Positions 50,366 to 61,900 of a DNA stretch of 64,000 nt are shown piece after piece. Numbering within the stretch: position 1 is the stretch's first letter; every line of letters starts with the position of its first letter. Where the stretch lies: the NCBI RefSeq assembly GCF_040436345.1, contig NC_133215.1, positions 22,867,806 through 22,931,805 on the forward strand, given 5' to 3'. A program made the position numbers and the translations under genes. This DNA comes from Pagrus major. Lineage: Eukaryota; Chordata; Actinopteri; Spariformes; Sparidae. The notes below the pieces were generated by a model, which was not told the DNA's origin, ran no database searches, and saw nothing but the letters and a program-made list of their open reading frames with translations.

Positions 50366-52939
50366 TACTTTATTACCTAGGATGAAATGTCCTATCAAGT
50401 ACAAAAGAGAATCTCTTCGGAGTTGCCACAATCTGTTAAAAACATAGAGTACTTTTTATCTGCAGTTACATTTCTTCAACATTACTCAAAAAACTGAGAA
50501 CTTTTCATTGATATGAATAAATAATACAAGAAATGCAATGTCATTATAGAAGTTATGTTGAAGTGGTTGGTTTCTTACAAAAAAAAGAACAACTCTTTAC
50601 AAGAGTTAACGGTGTCACTCTACCCCATTCAGAAACTTTATGCTCACAATATGCAGCACTTTTAATATAAAGGGCAATTTCACCTAAATGTAGAGTTCAC
50701 TTCAATTAAGGAGAAAAAAATAGACAGTTAAAATATACAGGCGGGCTTAGCTGCTGGTTCAAAGAGTGAAAAATAAAAGTTTCTACTGCTCTAAAAATCT
50801 TTCATCTCTACATATTTGGACAGCCATAATATACAATAGAGATTACAAACAGTGGATGAAACACATCGTCATCAGATTACAAAGTGACAGACTTTTGTGT
50901 GAAAGACACACAAACACAGAAAAGAAGACAGAAGCTACATTATCTCTCAACTCTGCTTTTATACACAAAAATGAAAACATTTTATGATTGAAACAGAAAC
51001 ATTTGCTTTATTTCAAACTGTTTTTTTTAACAACTTAAAGACAACTGTGTCTTATGACTGCTCCCCTCCTACAAAACTGATAATCACGGATTACAAAAAA
51101 GTGCCCAAATATGCTAAAAATGCAGCTATAAAATTTTCATACAAACCCCACGGTACAAAGACTCCCCAGTCCCCACTCAAAGTTTACTCCCAGACATGCT
51201 GCCGCAGACCGCAACATAACTGAGTTGATGCTGAGTGGAAAAGTCCATTATCCAATTACTTAACCATGCTTTGAGGGTGAGTTGAGAGACATATGTGAGC
51301 CAACCTGTCAACTTCAATGAAATATGCTGGGAGAAGTGGCTGATAGATAAGGGGAAGAGAGACTTACAGACTCAGCCACTGACAGAAACAAGACGGTGTG
51401 TGCATGGATGGAGGTACAGTACATGTGGGTAAGTTAAGCCTCGGCCTAACAGTCTCGTCTCCTCCTTGACCTTTTTGTCCTTCAATAAAAGGTCAAGTTG
51501 AAACAGGAGCTCAGAGCTAGTTAGCATTCTTCACAATGGAATAAAGGTCAGAAGAGGGGCAGGATGTGATGGGTGGGAGGCCATGTCCTGGGTGTTTCCC
51601 TCTGGAAATTAACATCAAAGTAACATGGCCCCCAGACTAAATGAAGACCCCTTAAAATACTCAAATGATGGCGGTCTATGTCCATGTGTGGTGATGCTAA
51701 TCCGATTCATCTCCTGATCTTTTTTTTTTTTTTGAGAAACTTCTATTACGAATGGAGCATCTGAGGAACAAGCTACTGTGATCGGGAATGAACGCTGAAC
51801 TGTACCACTGACAGCCAAATTTGAATATGAGGCTGGTTCATGCTTGCGTGCAGGGCTACACACCTGAGGGTATAGTTTAAATAACTGGGTGCAGTGGAGA
51901 TGTGTGTAAAACATGACAAAATGAATCTAAAAACTGATTTCAGTGGGCTATTTCTTTTGCTTGGGGGACTTTTTTCTACAGCACCAATAAACTTCTGCTT
52001 TCACACATACTGTCGTTAAATACAAGAAGAATTAAAGGTGCAATATGTAAGATTTGGCCAAATTTTTGCACTCAAATCAAGGTATATCACCAGAGTAAAC
52101 GCTAACTGTAGCTTAAGTTAGCTACTAAGCTCAGTTAACAGTGCAGCAAGTTGTGATATTAGCTTACACTGCCTGGGAGCTTGGAGCACCGGGGGAGTGT
52201 TGGTGTTTACTATCACCTCTTGAGGTACAAAATGGCTAGGGGTGAGCTGGTTAGCATGCTAACTTGAATAGATATCTCTGCAGCACAATACATAGATCGA
52301 CATACATAACATCAAACCTGTTGTTTCTTCACATTCTGTTGATTTTTTTTATGTTTTAGCTAAAATTCTTACATATTGCACCTTTAACTCCTCTGTGCTA
52401 TACATGAATGCAGCATCTGCATTTAGCCACATGTGAAGCATAAACCGGGGATTTCAGTTTTTATTTAAACGTTAAGAACATTTCTGTTCGAGTCAGGGAC
52501 TTTAATGGGATGGGTATGTGTCATAAAAAATGACAGGATGTGATGAAATGAAAGTTGCACCTCTGGGCGATCAAAACTGACACAAAAGAGCGATAAGCTA
52601 CAGAGTGAACACAGCTCTTTAAGAGTCTGCTGCTGCCATGAGATCAGGCTGAACATCCAACCAGCCAACTTATCATCTGCCTCTGCGTTTCCCATGCGGC
52701 TCTTTCCTCTCATGGATGCATCGGTAGGAGCGGCTGATTGGGATGAAACAGGCTGACAAACAGTCCGTGGCCACCCCTGTCCCTGGTCCAAAGGCTGGAC
52801 TTCTCTGCCATTATGTCCCAAGACACTTGTGATGAAAAGGGGCTTTTCTTTCTCTGCCTTTAGCCCCTGCAGTGGAGGTGCTGGAGGTTGGACCATGGGA
52901 CTTAAAATCAGGGCCTGTCTTTTTGATTTTAGGAGGGAG
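50366..52939 (-). other. bptf: bptf 3' UTR and downstream DNA
   Basis: This is sequence after the bptf stop codon at 52942-52940. AATAAA signals on the minus strand occur at 52460-52465, 51007-51012 and 50369-50374, giving UTRs of about 0.5, 1.9 or 2.6 kb. The sequence alone does not decide between them. A MITE (52036-52383) would be inside the longer forms. The long frame 52465-53199 is untranslated in the bptf reading. Confidence 0.5.
52036..52383 (+). mobile_element. TTAA-flanked MITE downstream of bptf
   Basis: The left end AGGTGCAATATGTAAGATTT and the right end AAATTCTTACATATTGCACCT are near-perfect inverted repeats of about 20 bp. They are flanked by TTAA at 52032-52035 and 52384-52387. 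The interior is noncoding and contains GTTAGC/GCTAAC words. It is a common fish MITE type. Confidence 0.85.
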
Positions 52940-52976
52940 CTAAGAGGCTGCTGACTGTAGTTTGTTGTTATGAGAC
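52940..52976 (-). CDS. bptf: bptf last coding exon
   Basis: The acceptor CCCGTCTCTGTAG is followed by G, completing Arg, and then [11 protein letters not shown] and TAG. It matches the BPTF C-terminus I remember ([11 protein letters not shown]) at 10 of 11 residues, which fixes the reading frame. Confidence 0.92.
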
Positions 52977-55900
52977 CTACAGAGACGGGCAAAGAGAGGA
53001 GGAAGAAAACAGTTGGAAAACTTCTGGTCGTTTCCTTTTTTATTAAAAGCTTTACAATATGACAAAAATATGCACTAGGGGGAAATACAAAACAAAACAA
53101 AACAAAAACATGTTTTGGATGCCAGTGGGTCAGACACTTTGACAGAGACCAAGCAGCCATGTTGGTGAAATGTAATTGAAGTGTATGACGGCGGCCCAAC
53201 AGTGTATATACAAGGACTTTTTCTTTTTTAAACTGGAGACTGTCGAGCTTACCATATTTAGAACATGACAGCTAAACTACATTTTTCTCCAATCTATCTT
53301 TACAGATCCCACAATTATTTCCTTTAGAACATAAAAATAGTCCTTCACAAAAAGATAGAATATGCACATGAAATAACATTATACATGGGTACAGCCAATA
53401 AAAAGAAACTAATAAATGTTGCATGCTTTTTTAAAATTCTCGGCTAAGAAATGAGGTAAAATTGTTCTGCTGCAGCATGTTATGACCAAGACGATAAACA
53501 ACAGTTCTGTCAAATTAAAAGATAAATTATCTGTGTGTGTGTATGTGTGTACGTATGTATGTATGTGTGGAACTGAAGTCAGATTTTATGAACAAAATCA
53601 TTAGCTTTTTTTGCAAAAACTGAATCTCAAGAAAACTTCATATTTTGTCTTACATCCAACTTAATCATAAACAAAATATCAGTCATCTGTTGCAAGAAGT
53701 GTAAGAAAATACATTTTCCCTTGAACGCTTTGTGTTACCAACATGGCTGCCATTTTTAGACAGTAGAAACTTTTTTTTTCTTTCCTTTGCTTCTAAAATA
53801 AAAAAGGATCACACCTACAGTGTGGCTTAATATTTGCACTTTCTTACAAAGTTTTTAACGCTGTTTTAAACAAGTAAAAACAGCAACATCCGGGTTACCA
53901 AATCATTATTTTTTGTTTGTTTTTAGAGTGACCCCGGCACCCAGGAGTTTGACATCACAATCTGCAAGAGAGAGAGGGGGAGAGAGAGAGAGAATGGATG
54001 GTGTAAATACACGCAGGTGAAGCACGTCACCTTTTCAGGCACATACAGCTGGATGCAAACCACAAGACAGACTGAACTAATGAAACATAAAAACTGGAAT
54101 GAGATTTTACTACTTCAACTTGTTCTTTAGCAAATAAAAAGCAGCGCCAAAGCCGTATAACCAACAGTAGGTATTACAAGTATTTATTAATCAACCTGTC
54201 CTTTAAATCTTGTAGTGTGCATCCACCCAAATCATTCACATCACGCAGCGAGGGCAATGCAGTGAGTGAGTTTAGAGGCATAATCAAGCAGGAGTAGATA
54301 GTGGAGTTATTAGAGTTTATATGTTGCATGATGATCAATTGAGCAGAAACAGCTGAGCCCAAACTGCAGTATAGGCAGCGGCAATAACATTAAGGCCATA
54401 AAGAACAGGGTAAAAATGGTTTCGATGAAATAGAGCTTTGCTTCATCCTATAACTCATCTATACAGCACTAAATGTTCTCGGGCCTAAATACATCTGTGA
54501 TTTACTTGAACATTACGGCGCTTCCAGACCAGGGCTGCACAATTAATCAAAATGTAATAGAAATTGCAATATGGCCAAGTGCAATATCCAAATCACAAGA
54601 AGCTGCAGTTTTTTGATAAAGGTAAAATGTGTTATGAAGTACTGTTGTACTGCACAGACTCCCAATCTTGTTCTCCAAATTTAAGAAAATATATTTATTT
54701 GGTTCAGACGCCAACTAATGTCACATTATCATGATTTATTTTAATATATTTTTTTAGTAAAAATGAGAATTGTGATGCATAAATGATCATTCCTACTAAT
54801 CCTTAATCACATCACAATATGATTTTAAAAAAAAAGTTTTACCATCGTGCAGACCTAATTCAAGACCACTCAGGTCTTCTGGGACAGATTTACTCTGTTC
54901 CCAGAATCAAAGCAAAACAGCTTTGAGTTTCTGAATACCTGAGGTCTACGAAAACTTCCAATTAATCAGATATATAACTTTGTTTATTCTCTATCTATTT
55001 TCGTGCTTTAAAATGAAAATGAAAAAAGCTTGCCCCCAGGCTTATTATGTTCCTATACTATAACTTTTGTGCACTAAAAACAATTAATGGCCAAGATACA
55101 GGGTCCATGGATACTAATTTAGGGATGCTAGGAAATAATCTACATGGCCGCTCAAACGGAAGTCCTGCTGTCTTATTTTTAATGTATTCCTATGGCCTCG
55201 TGTCTGAATGGTGCTATATAAAGAAATTCGCCTTGCCTTCTCAGAATGAACCTAAAAAGCCCTGATCCAGCAGGTTTGAGTCGAGTCAAGGCCCGATTTT
55301 TCATACTTCTCAGCCTATACAGTATAAATTGTAGGACGCAATAATAAAAAAAGATGGGAAAAAATCAAGTATGAACATTCATACACATCAATAACTCCAC
55401 TATAAACAACAGCTGAAAATGCCCCTTAATTGCATGTGAAAGCTGAAGCAGAAATGTTGTTATGGGTGGAAAATCAGCTGATTGAAGGCTGAATGAAGAT
55501 ACCACCAATAAGAAACAGTAGAGGACCAGGGCGTGACTGAAAGCTTGTACAGTTTGCAGAGTTTAAGCAGGGAAAGGCATCCCTTGCTGCACCCTTAACA
55601 ATTCAGGTTTTTAAAATGATACAGAATATACCATGATATCATATATCATTTTAAAAATGTAACACTATCAGTGGAGATGATGCCGACTTGTCCATGAGAC
55701 ATAAGAAGCCTGCTGGTTTGTACGAGCTTTCGATCACAAGCAAATAAAAAAAGGAAAAAAACAAGAAGAGTTATTTTAAATTATTTAATGTTTCTAGGAA
55801 ACACAAGATGGTGAAGCAGGAAATCAAAGAGAAGAAGGAGTCATCGAACTCCGTTAGCACATGAGAAGTTCAATTTTATTGCTCTCGTTGGAGAAAGTCT

Positions 55901-58900
55901 GTGTCTAACAGCGTCAGAGGAGGGCAGAGGTCGGAGCCACAGCTGGAACTGCTAATGACTTAGTCTCACTTTATTCTGCCAGGTGGATGCTCTCTGAGGG
56001 GCTGAAACTTCCTCCATTTCTCAAAGTCACCTGCTAACATTTTGTGTTTCTTTTCCTCACCAGTGCTCATCATCATCATTATCTCCATCTTACCTGCTGG
56101 CTTTGAAGCCTTTGAGTTTCTGGACAAAGAAGTTCTCCAGAACCTCGGCACACTGGTAGAAGGGCGAGTCGCTGGGGTTGTAGTAGCGGCAGTTGTCGAA
56201 GATTTTGGTCATGTCCGCCACAAACTCTGTCAGCTTGACGTACTCCCGCTTCTGTATCCTCTCCTCCATGGTGGAAAGGTCTAAGAAAAGGGGATTTAAA
56301 AAATACATTTGGTCAACGACTGTATGAACAGAATGTAACACAAATGAATGAAAAAAAACCCTACACATTTAATTGCGAACTCTTGCCAGAGACAATCATC
56401 ACACATGCGGAAGCAGCAGATAAATATATGGCTTTTCTAATTGACTTTTGTAACACAAATCAACATGTCTGCTTCAAAGTAATTGCAGCTTATTATGTGC
56501 TTGACAGACATTCAGATATGTTTCCTGGGAGCACAGTTAATCACTTTATATGTGACAGCAAAAATCCAAAACCTCTGCCAGATTTAACCTCGATCTACAC
56601 AGCCTTCCAGGTCAGACCCATGCGTCATTCCTGAGGAGAGCGTCATTATCTGAACGTCAAATAAGTGTATCCAAGTCTCAGTCTCTTGACAGTGTTAGTA
56701 ACCTGGTTAAATCAAGTTAGAAACTGACAAAAATAAGGGTAGCTAATTAGCAACGTCTGAGGGTTCATAAAATCTGCTGCTGCCGGTGGTTTGCTCTGCA
56801 CGGCGTCCCTGGGGCTGCGTTTTAAACAAACATATCTGACTCTTAACCTCCTCAACCCCCACCTAGCTGGCCAGGGGCTTACAAACCTCATGGTCAATAT
56901 CAAAGACCTCCTTCTTCTCCGTCATCAGATTTCATCTCGAAAACCCTCCAAAAACTACCAACGGCTGCAGCTACACCAGCCAAACGCTCCTTTTAATTTC
57001 TGAAAACCAACAAGGTCTTTTTCTTGCGGTGGAGGGGAGACGGGAGGACTAGAGTTTCCAGGACCGGACCAACAGGAGCTGAGTATGGGGCTGGTCCCTT
57101 TCCACAGGGAGCCCGGCAGACCCCGGACCAGCTCATTAACGGTTTGTTTGTGTGGAAGTTGAAAAAGGCCCTGCTGACGTAAGTCCCCATTTACATGGCC
57201 GGTTTGATCTGAGTTGGAGGGCTTCCTCCCTGCTGGTCTCCTGGTGGCTGTGTGTCCAGGTTTAAGATATAGAGACTGGGTGTTACTTCCAGTAAGGAGC
57301 TGCAGCCTCGTAATCGCCTGAGGTAATTATGAAATAAAAACAGCACGCCTGAGGGCAATTTTAATCTTCCGAGTAGAGATCCCAATCCAAGTCTTGGTAA
57401 TTCAGTGCTGGGTATCTGCTGATTCACGAGAATCTTAATATTTTCCGACAGCGCAGAGCCACAAACACAAGAAGTTTGCCAAACCACTAAAGATATGATG
57501 TTACAAGTTTAAAGAGCTCCGCATTCACAAAATACAGCCTGGATCAATGCTTTCTTTAATAGGTTTCTGTAATATGTTATGTTGTGTTATGGCATCTTTA
57601 CCAATTAATATGACCATTCTTTAAAAGAATCCATGAATTATTCATCATCCCTGTAAAATGAAAATAGTGAAAAACATCTATAACAAATTCTTATAGCTCA
57701 AGTTGATGTTGGAAAGTTCAACAAACTCATTTTGCTCAACCCACAGTGCAAACTGCAAAGATATTCAATTAACAATGACACATATTTGGTATTCTAGCTT
57801 CATAAATGACAAATAACATTGGATAAACAACTACTTGAATATCAAAATTGTTGATAAACAATTTTTTGCACCTGCAAAATCTCACTGAAAAAGATGCCAA
57901 AGGCCAAATCAGCTTTGCTTGTTAACACTTCTGGTCAACACAGGAAGTTTCACCCACAAGTTATACAAAAATATCAACACACAAGTTTTGAAAATAAATG
58001 CCACCATGAATGAAAACAAAGGGAGGAAAAGAACATTAAATCAGCCTCAGATACTACCTTCAAATTCTGAAGGTAAGCTGTGGAAATCAATCACCACCTA
58101 ATTACATGCAACTGTTCGTAAATGTTAGTAAAACATGCAACATTTGCACGGTTCTTAAGGTTTTTTTTAATTTTATTTACTTATTGATACTAATTTTATT
58201 TAAAAAGGCTTCAAGATCAAAATCAAAGGAGAGTAATGTAGTTTAAAGTACTGCAAAGATTGTTCATTGGAAACAAAAAGCCTAAATTCTAACACTGATG
58301 CCTACATATCATCAGCAAGAAGATGGCTATTTCAATATAGTGATTATAATTATTCTTAATGACTTTCACTGGTTCATATTCCAGCTTATCCGGATTGGAT
58401 AAATCATAAATTAAAACTGTTTTTTTATGAGCCTGAGGTAAGAAGCTGCTCTGTAGTCTGTCAGTAAGTCCCAATAGCAGCTTTAAGTAAGAACACAGAA
58501 ATGGCCACAGTGGGTCCACAGTAGCTGCCAGCCCAGATGGGTCTGGGGGCAAATTCACAGAGTATGGTAGGAGATACAGTAGCTGGGAAACATTCAATTA
58601 CAAACCTCATTGTCAGTGTTCACTATTCTGCTTGTTATGACACATTTCCTCCACTCACCCATTGGTTCCTTGATAACCCTGTAGTAGTCTGGGGCGTCAT
58701 TCGTGTCCACTGGCTCCAGGAACGGCCACGCCATTTTATGTGCCTGCAGAGGAGGGAGGGGCCCAAAGGGAGGCACAAAGAGAAAGAAGAGACACTTGAG
58801 AAAGCTGAAACTGATGAAGAACAACAAACAGCACCATGAAAATGACACTGGGAGCAGGTGGGTCAACACAGATGTTCTCTCTTGTTTTCTTCCCCTCTTT

Positions 58901-61900
58901 TCTCTCTCTTGCTCTCTCACATATACAGACTGCTGTAGAGAGGAGGAGAAAATGAGAGGAGCCGAGGTAGGAGGAGGAGGAGAAAAGAAAGGGAAACTAG
59001 AGAAAAAATGCTGAGGCCAGGCAGCTGTCCAAGTAGAGCTCTGGGGAGCCAAACCCATCAGATAAGACGGACACAGAGGACTTTTGTTTGCTGCTCTTAC
59101 ACTGTAGTGGGGCGACGAGGAGCAGTGTTAGAGTTCATAATAAAACTACCGCTACAGTGCTGCTGCTTCAGATACTGCCGAGAGTGTTTCTGTAGCTGTA
59201 CAGTAAATGTGCAGTGATGCAGTAGAGAGTAAACCTCCACAAATGTAGTTTGTCCACCATTTTGATTTCCAGAAGAGAATTTTACTTTATTCATACAGTT
59301 TATTTTCACCAGTGAAAAACGTAAAAAGTAGTACAGCAGTCATTGTTTCTGTTTGACTGTAGTATTTTACCTGTAAGGAACGTAGAGTTCTCCGCAGGCC
59401 CTCGTAGTCCTTGTCTGTGAGCGGCGTGAAGACCGTCATGGCGTCCTCCGTCGACTGGCACTGTGGGCACACATACTCGTCGATGTGGTTGGCCTCGCTC
59501 TGCAGGATGCCCACACAGCGACCGTGGTACCAGTTCTGGCACCGGTCACAGCCGATGTAGAACCTGGGAAGGCAGGAAGTACTCACTTTTGGTTGTGATG
59601 TAGAGCCATTTGCATATTTAAGTTTCAATGTGCTTTATCAATAAAACAATTAGTTTAAGTAATCAGGAGAGTAGAGATGGTAAGATGTAGTTAGAGACAT
59701 GAAGTAAGTCCTTGGTTACTGCTGCGTTAGTGCTTCTTTGTTGACATTTCACACAATGTATTTGCTGAAATGCTAATTCTACCAAATCTGTTCAAATTAC
59801 ATGCTTCTGCCTGTTGATGCTAGCTCCAGATGGTTGCAGTCTGGAATACTTTTTGTAAACCTATTATTCACATTATAAAATGTTATCTTATTTTGTGTCA
59901 ACAATATCGAGTCCTGCGGTTCCTTACTGGGACTCGTCGTATGGGGTCTGACAGATACAGTACAGCTCCTCTGTGCTGCCCTCCTGGCCCCTTTTACACT
60001 CCACACAGATATAGTCATCCATCTTCTTGGCCTCCTTCTCTGTGATGCCCACACAGTCTCCGTGATACCAGTTGGTACACAGGTCGCAGCCAATGTAGAA
60101 CCTTTACAGAGAAAAGAGAATGGCACTAGAGTAGTTAACAGCATGTCAACAAATATCAAACTTTATCGTGGTATTTAAATCATATGACCAGCGTTATGTT
60201 TTTAATGACATCATAAATTTGATCTTGAAGATGGGGTTTTATTTAATGATTTCTTTGTTTAATAATGAGTGGCACTGGGTAAATCTCATCATATCATCTG
60301 ACTTTTTGGAACAAATACTTTCTTTTCATTTTTAAATTGAAACAGTGTTTTACTGGGCCTAATGACACCATGCCTCCCCACCAGGGTAATAAAATCTGTG
60401 AGTATTCGAGAATATATCTGAGTATTCAAGAAAGCATCATCATACTTGGTCTCATCGTACGGCGTCTTGCAGATGCAGTAGAGCTTGGTGTCCTTCTTGC
60501 TCTCCCTGGTGCTCGTTGTCGAGATCATCTTCTTCTTCTTGGACTTGGCTGACGTCACGGTCTCCCTCTCCTCCTCCCGTTTCCTCTTGTGCGCCGAGGC
60601 GACGGTCGTGGTGAGATGGTGCTGAGAGGTGATGCTGTGCGTGTGTGCCAGAGCGTGTTGCTGCTGGTTGTGGATGGCAGCAGCAGCGGCGGCCTGGGCT
60701 GCCTGTTGGGCTGCTGCCTGAGCCCTCTCCTTCTCCCTCCGCATCCGCAACAGGTCCCTCTTTAGCTCCTCCTGAGGAGTGTGATGTTGGGATAGATGAG
60801 TTAAAATGGTATCACTTTGTTTCAGGGCATTTTCTTATCTGCATGTACCTCCTTGTTTTACAACAGTACCCTTTGGACAATATTTTAAAGGACACATATG
60901 TTTCTGATGTTGTATCCCTCGTTTCTTCTCTCCCTTCATACCTGGGCCTCCAGCTGCAGCTCCTTGTCTAGAAGAGCCCGCTTCTTGAGGATCTCCATCT
61001 TGAGGCTCTCTTTGTGCCGGTATAAGAGCGAGGAGAGCTTGCTGGCGTTGGCCAACCTTCTCTTGGCCTCCACCACCTCCTCCTTCTTCCTCCTCTTGGC
61101 CGCCTGCCTCTCATCCTTGTCTATCCGGTCCAGGATGAACTTCATCACCTGGTTGCACACGATCATCCTGGACAGGCACAAACAGGAGGAGGGGGAGATG
61201 GCAAAGGAGTTAATTATAGACTCATATCCGCCTGACCTTTCCAAAAGAGGATCATGAATGCTTATTGGATAGAATAGTAAAGTACTGTATAGTGAGGATG
61301 AATACAGTACAAAATGAGTAGTCTTGCCTAAAAACACAGTTCAAGAAGTATCGCTATTGAATCTAATGAGCACCCATGTGAAAAAGGGCTGTGGCCCATT
61401 TAGGGTATTTTCTTAAAGGCAGGAAATACACATAACAGTCCTGCTGAGAGAGAACAGAAGGATAAAAGAGCAGGGAGGGAAAGGATTATCACATATCTGA
61501 ATCTGGGATTCAGAAGTCAGTTCAGTCAAAGACACAGAGGAAGAAAGTTATCCCTCTGATACACCAGTGGGCAGGAGTATTAATCCAAACAATGCCTCAA
61601 TGTTTGAGAAAGTACAACCTGCATGGCTATTGGCTACTTCAAAAATGCAAACATCTAACTTTCCACATGTGAGAAATGGCAGTGCGTGTCAATGAACAAT
61701 GAGAGCATTTCTCTCAACGCAAGTCCTTGAGGCATTCTGACTCAGTTGAGTAAGCCATGTAACTGTAAAGTCCTCTCATCTCCATCTGGCTCTAAATCTT
61801 TCCTTTCTGTGCTGTGAACTGTCAATAAAGGCTAAAGCCTGAACCTAACATGGCTCCTTCCTAAAAGTGATGCAGTCGTGTCATCATGTCTGTGAGAACC

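Noticed and set aside
52465-53199. 244-residue minus-strand open frame
   Set aside because: It overlaps the last bptf coding exon in a different frame. Splicing in phase gives [11 protein letters not shown] and a stop, matching known BPTF, so most of this frame is 3' UTR and intron.
58594-59058. 154-residue minus-strand frame as the bptf exon extent
   Set aside because: Only 58659-58743 is exonic; the rest is intron translated from a GGA/TCC-rich stretch.
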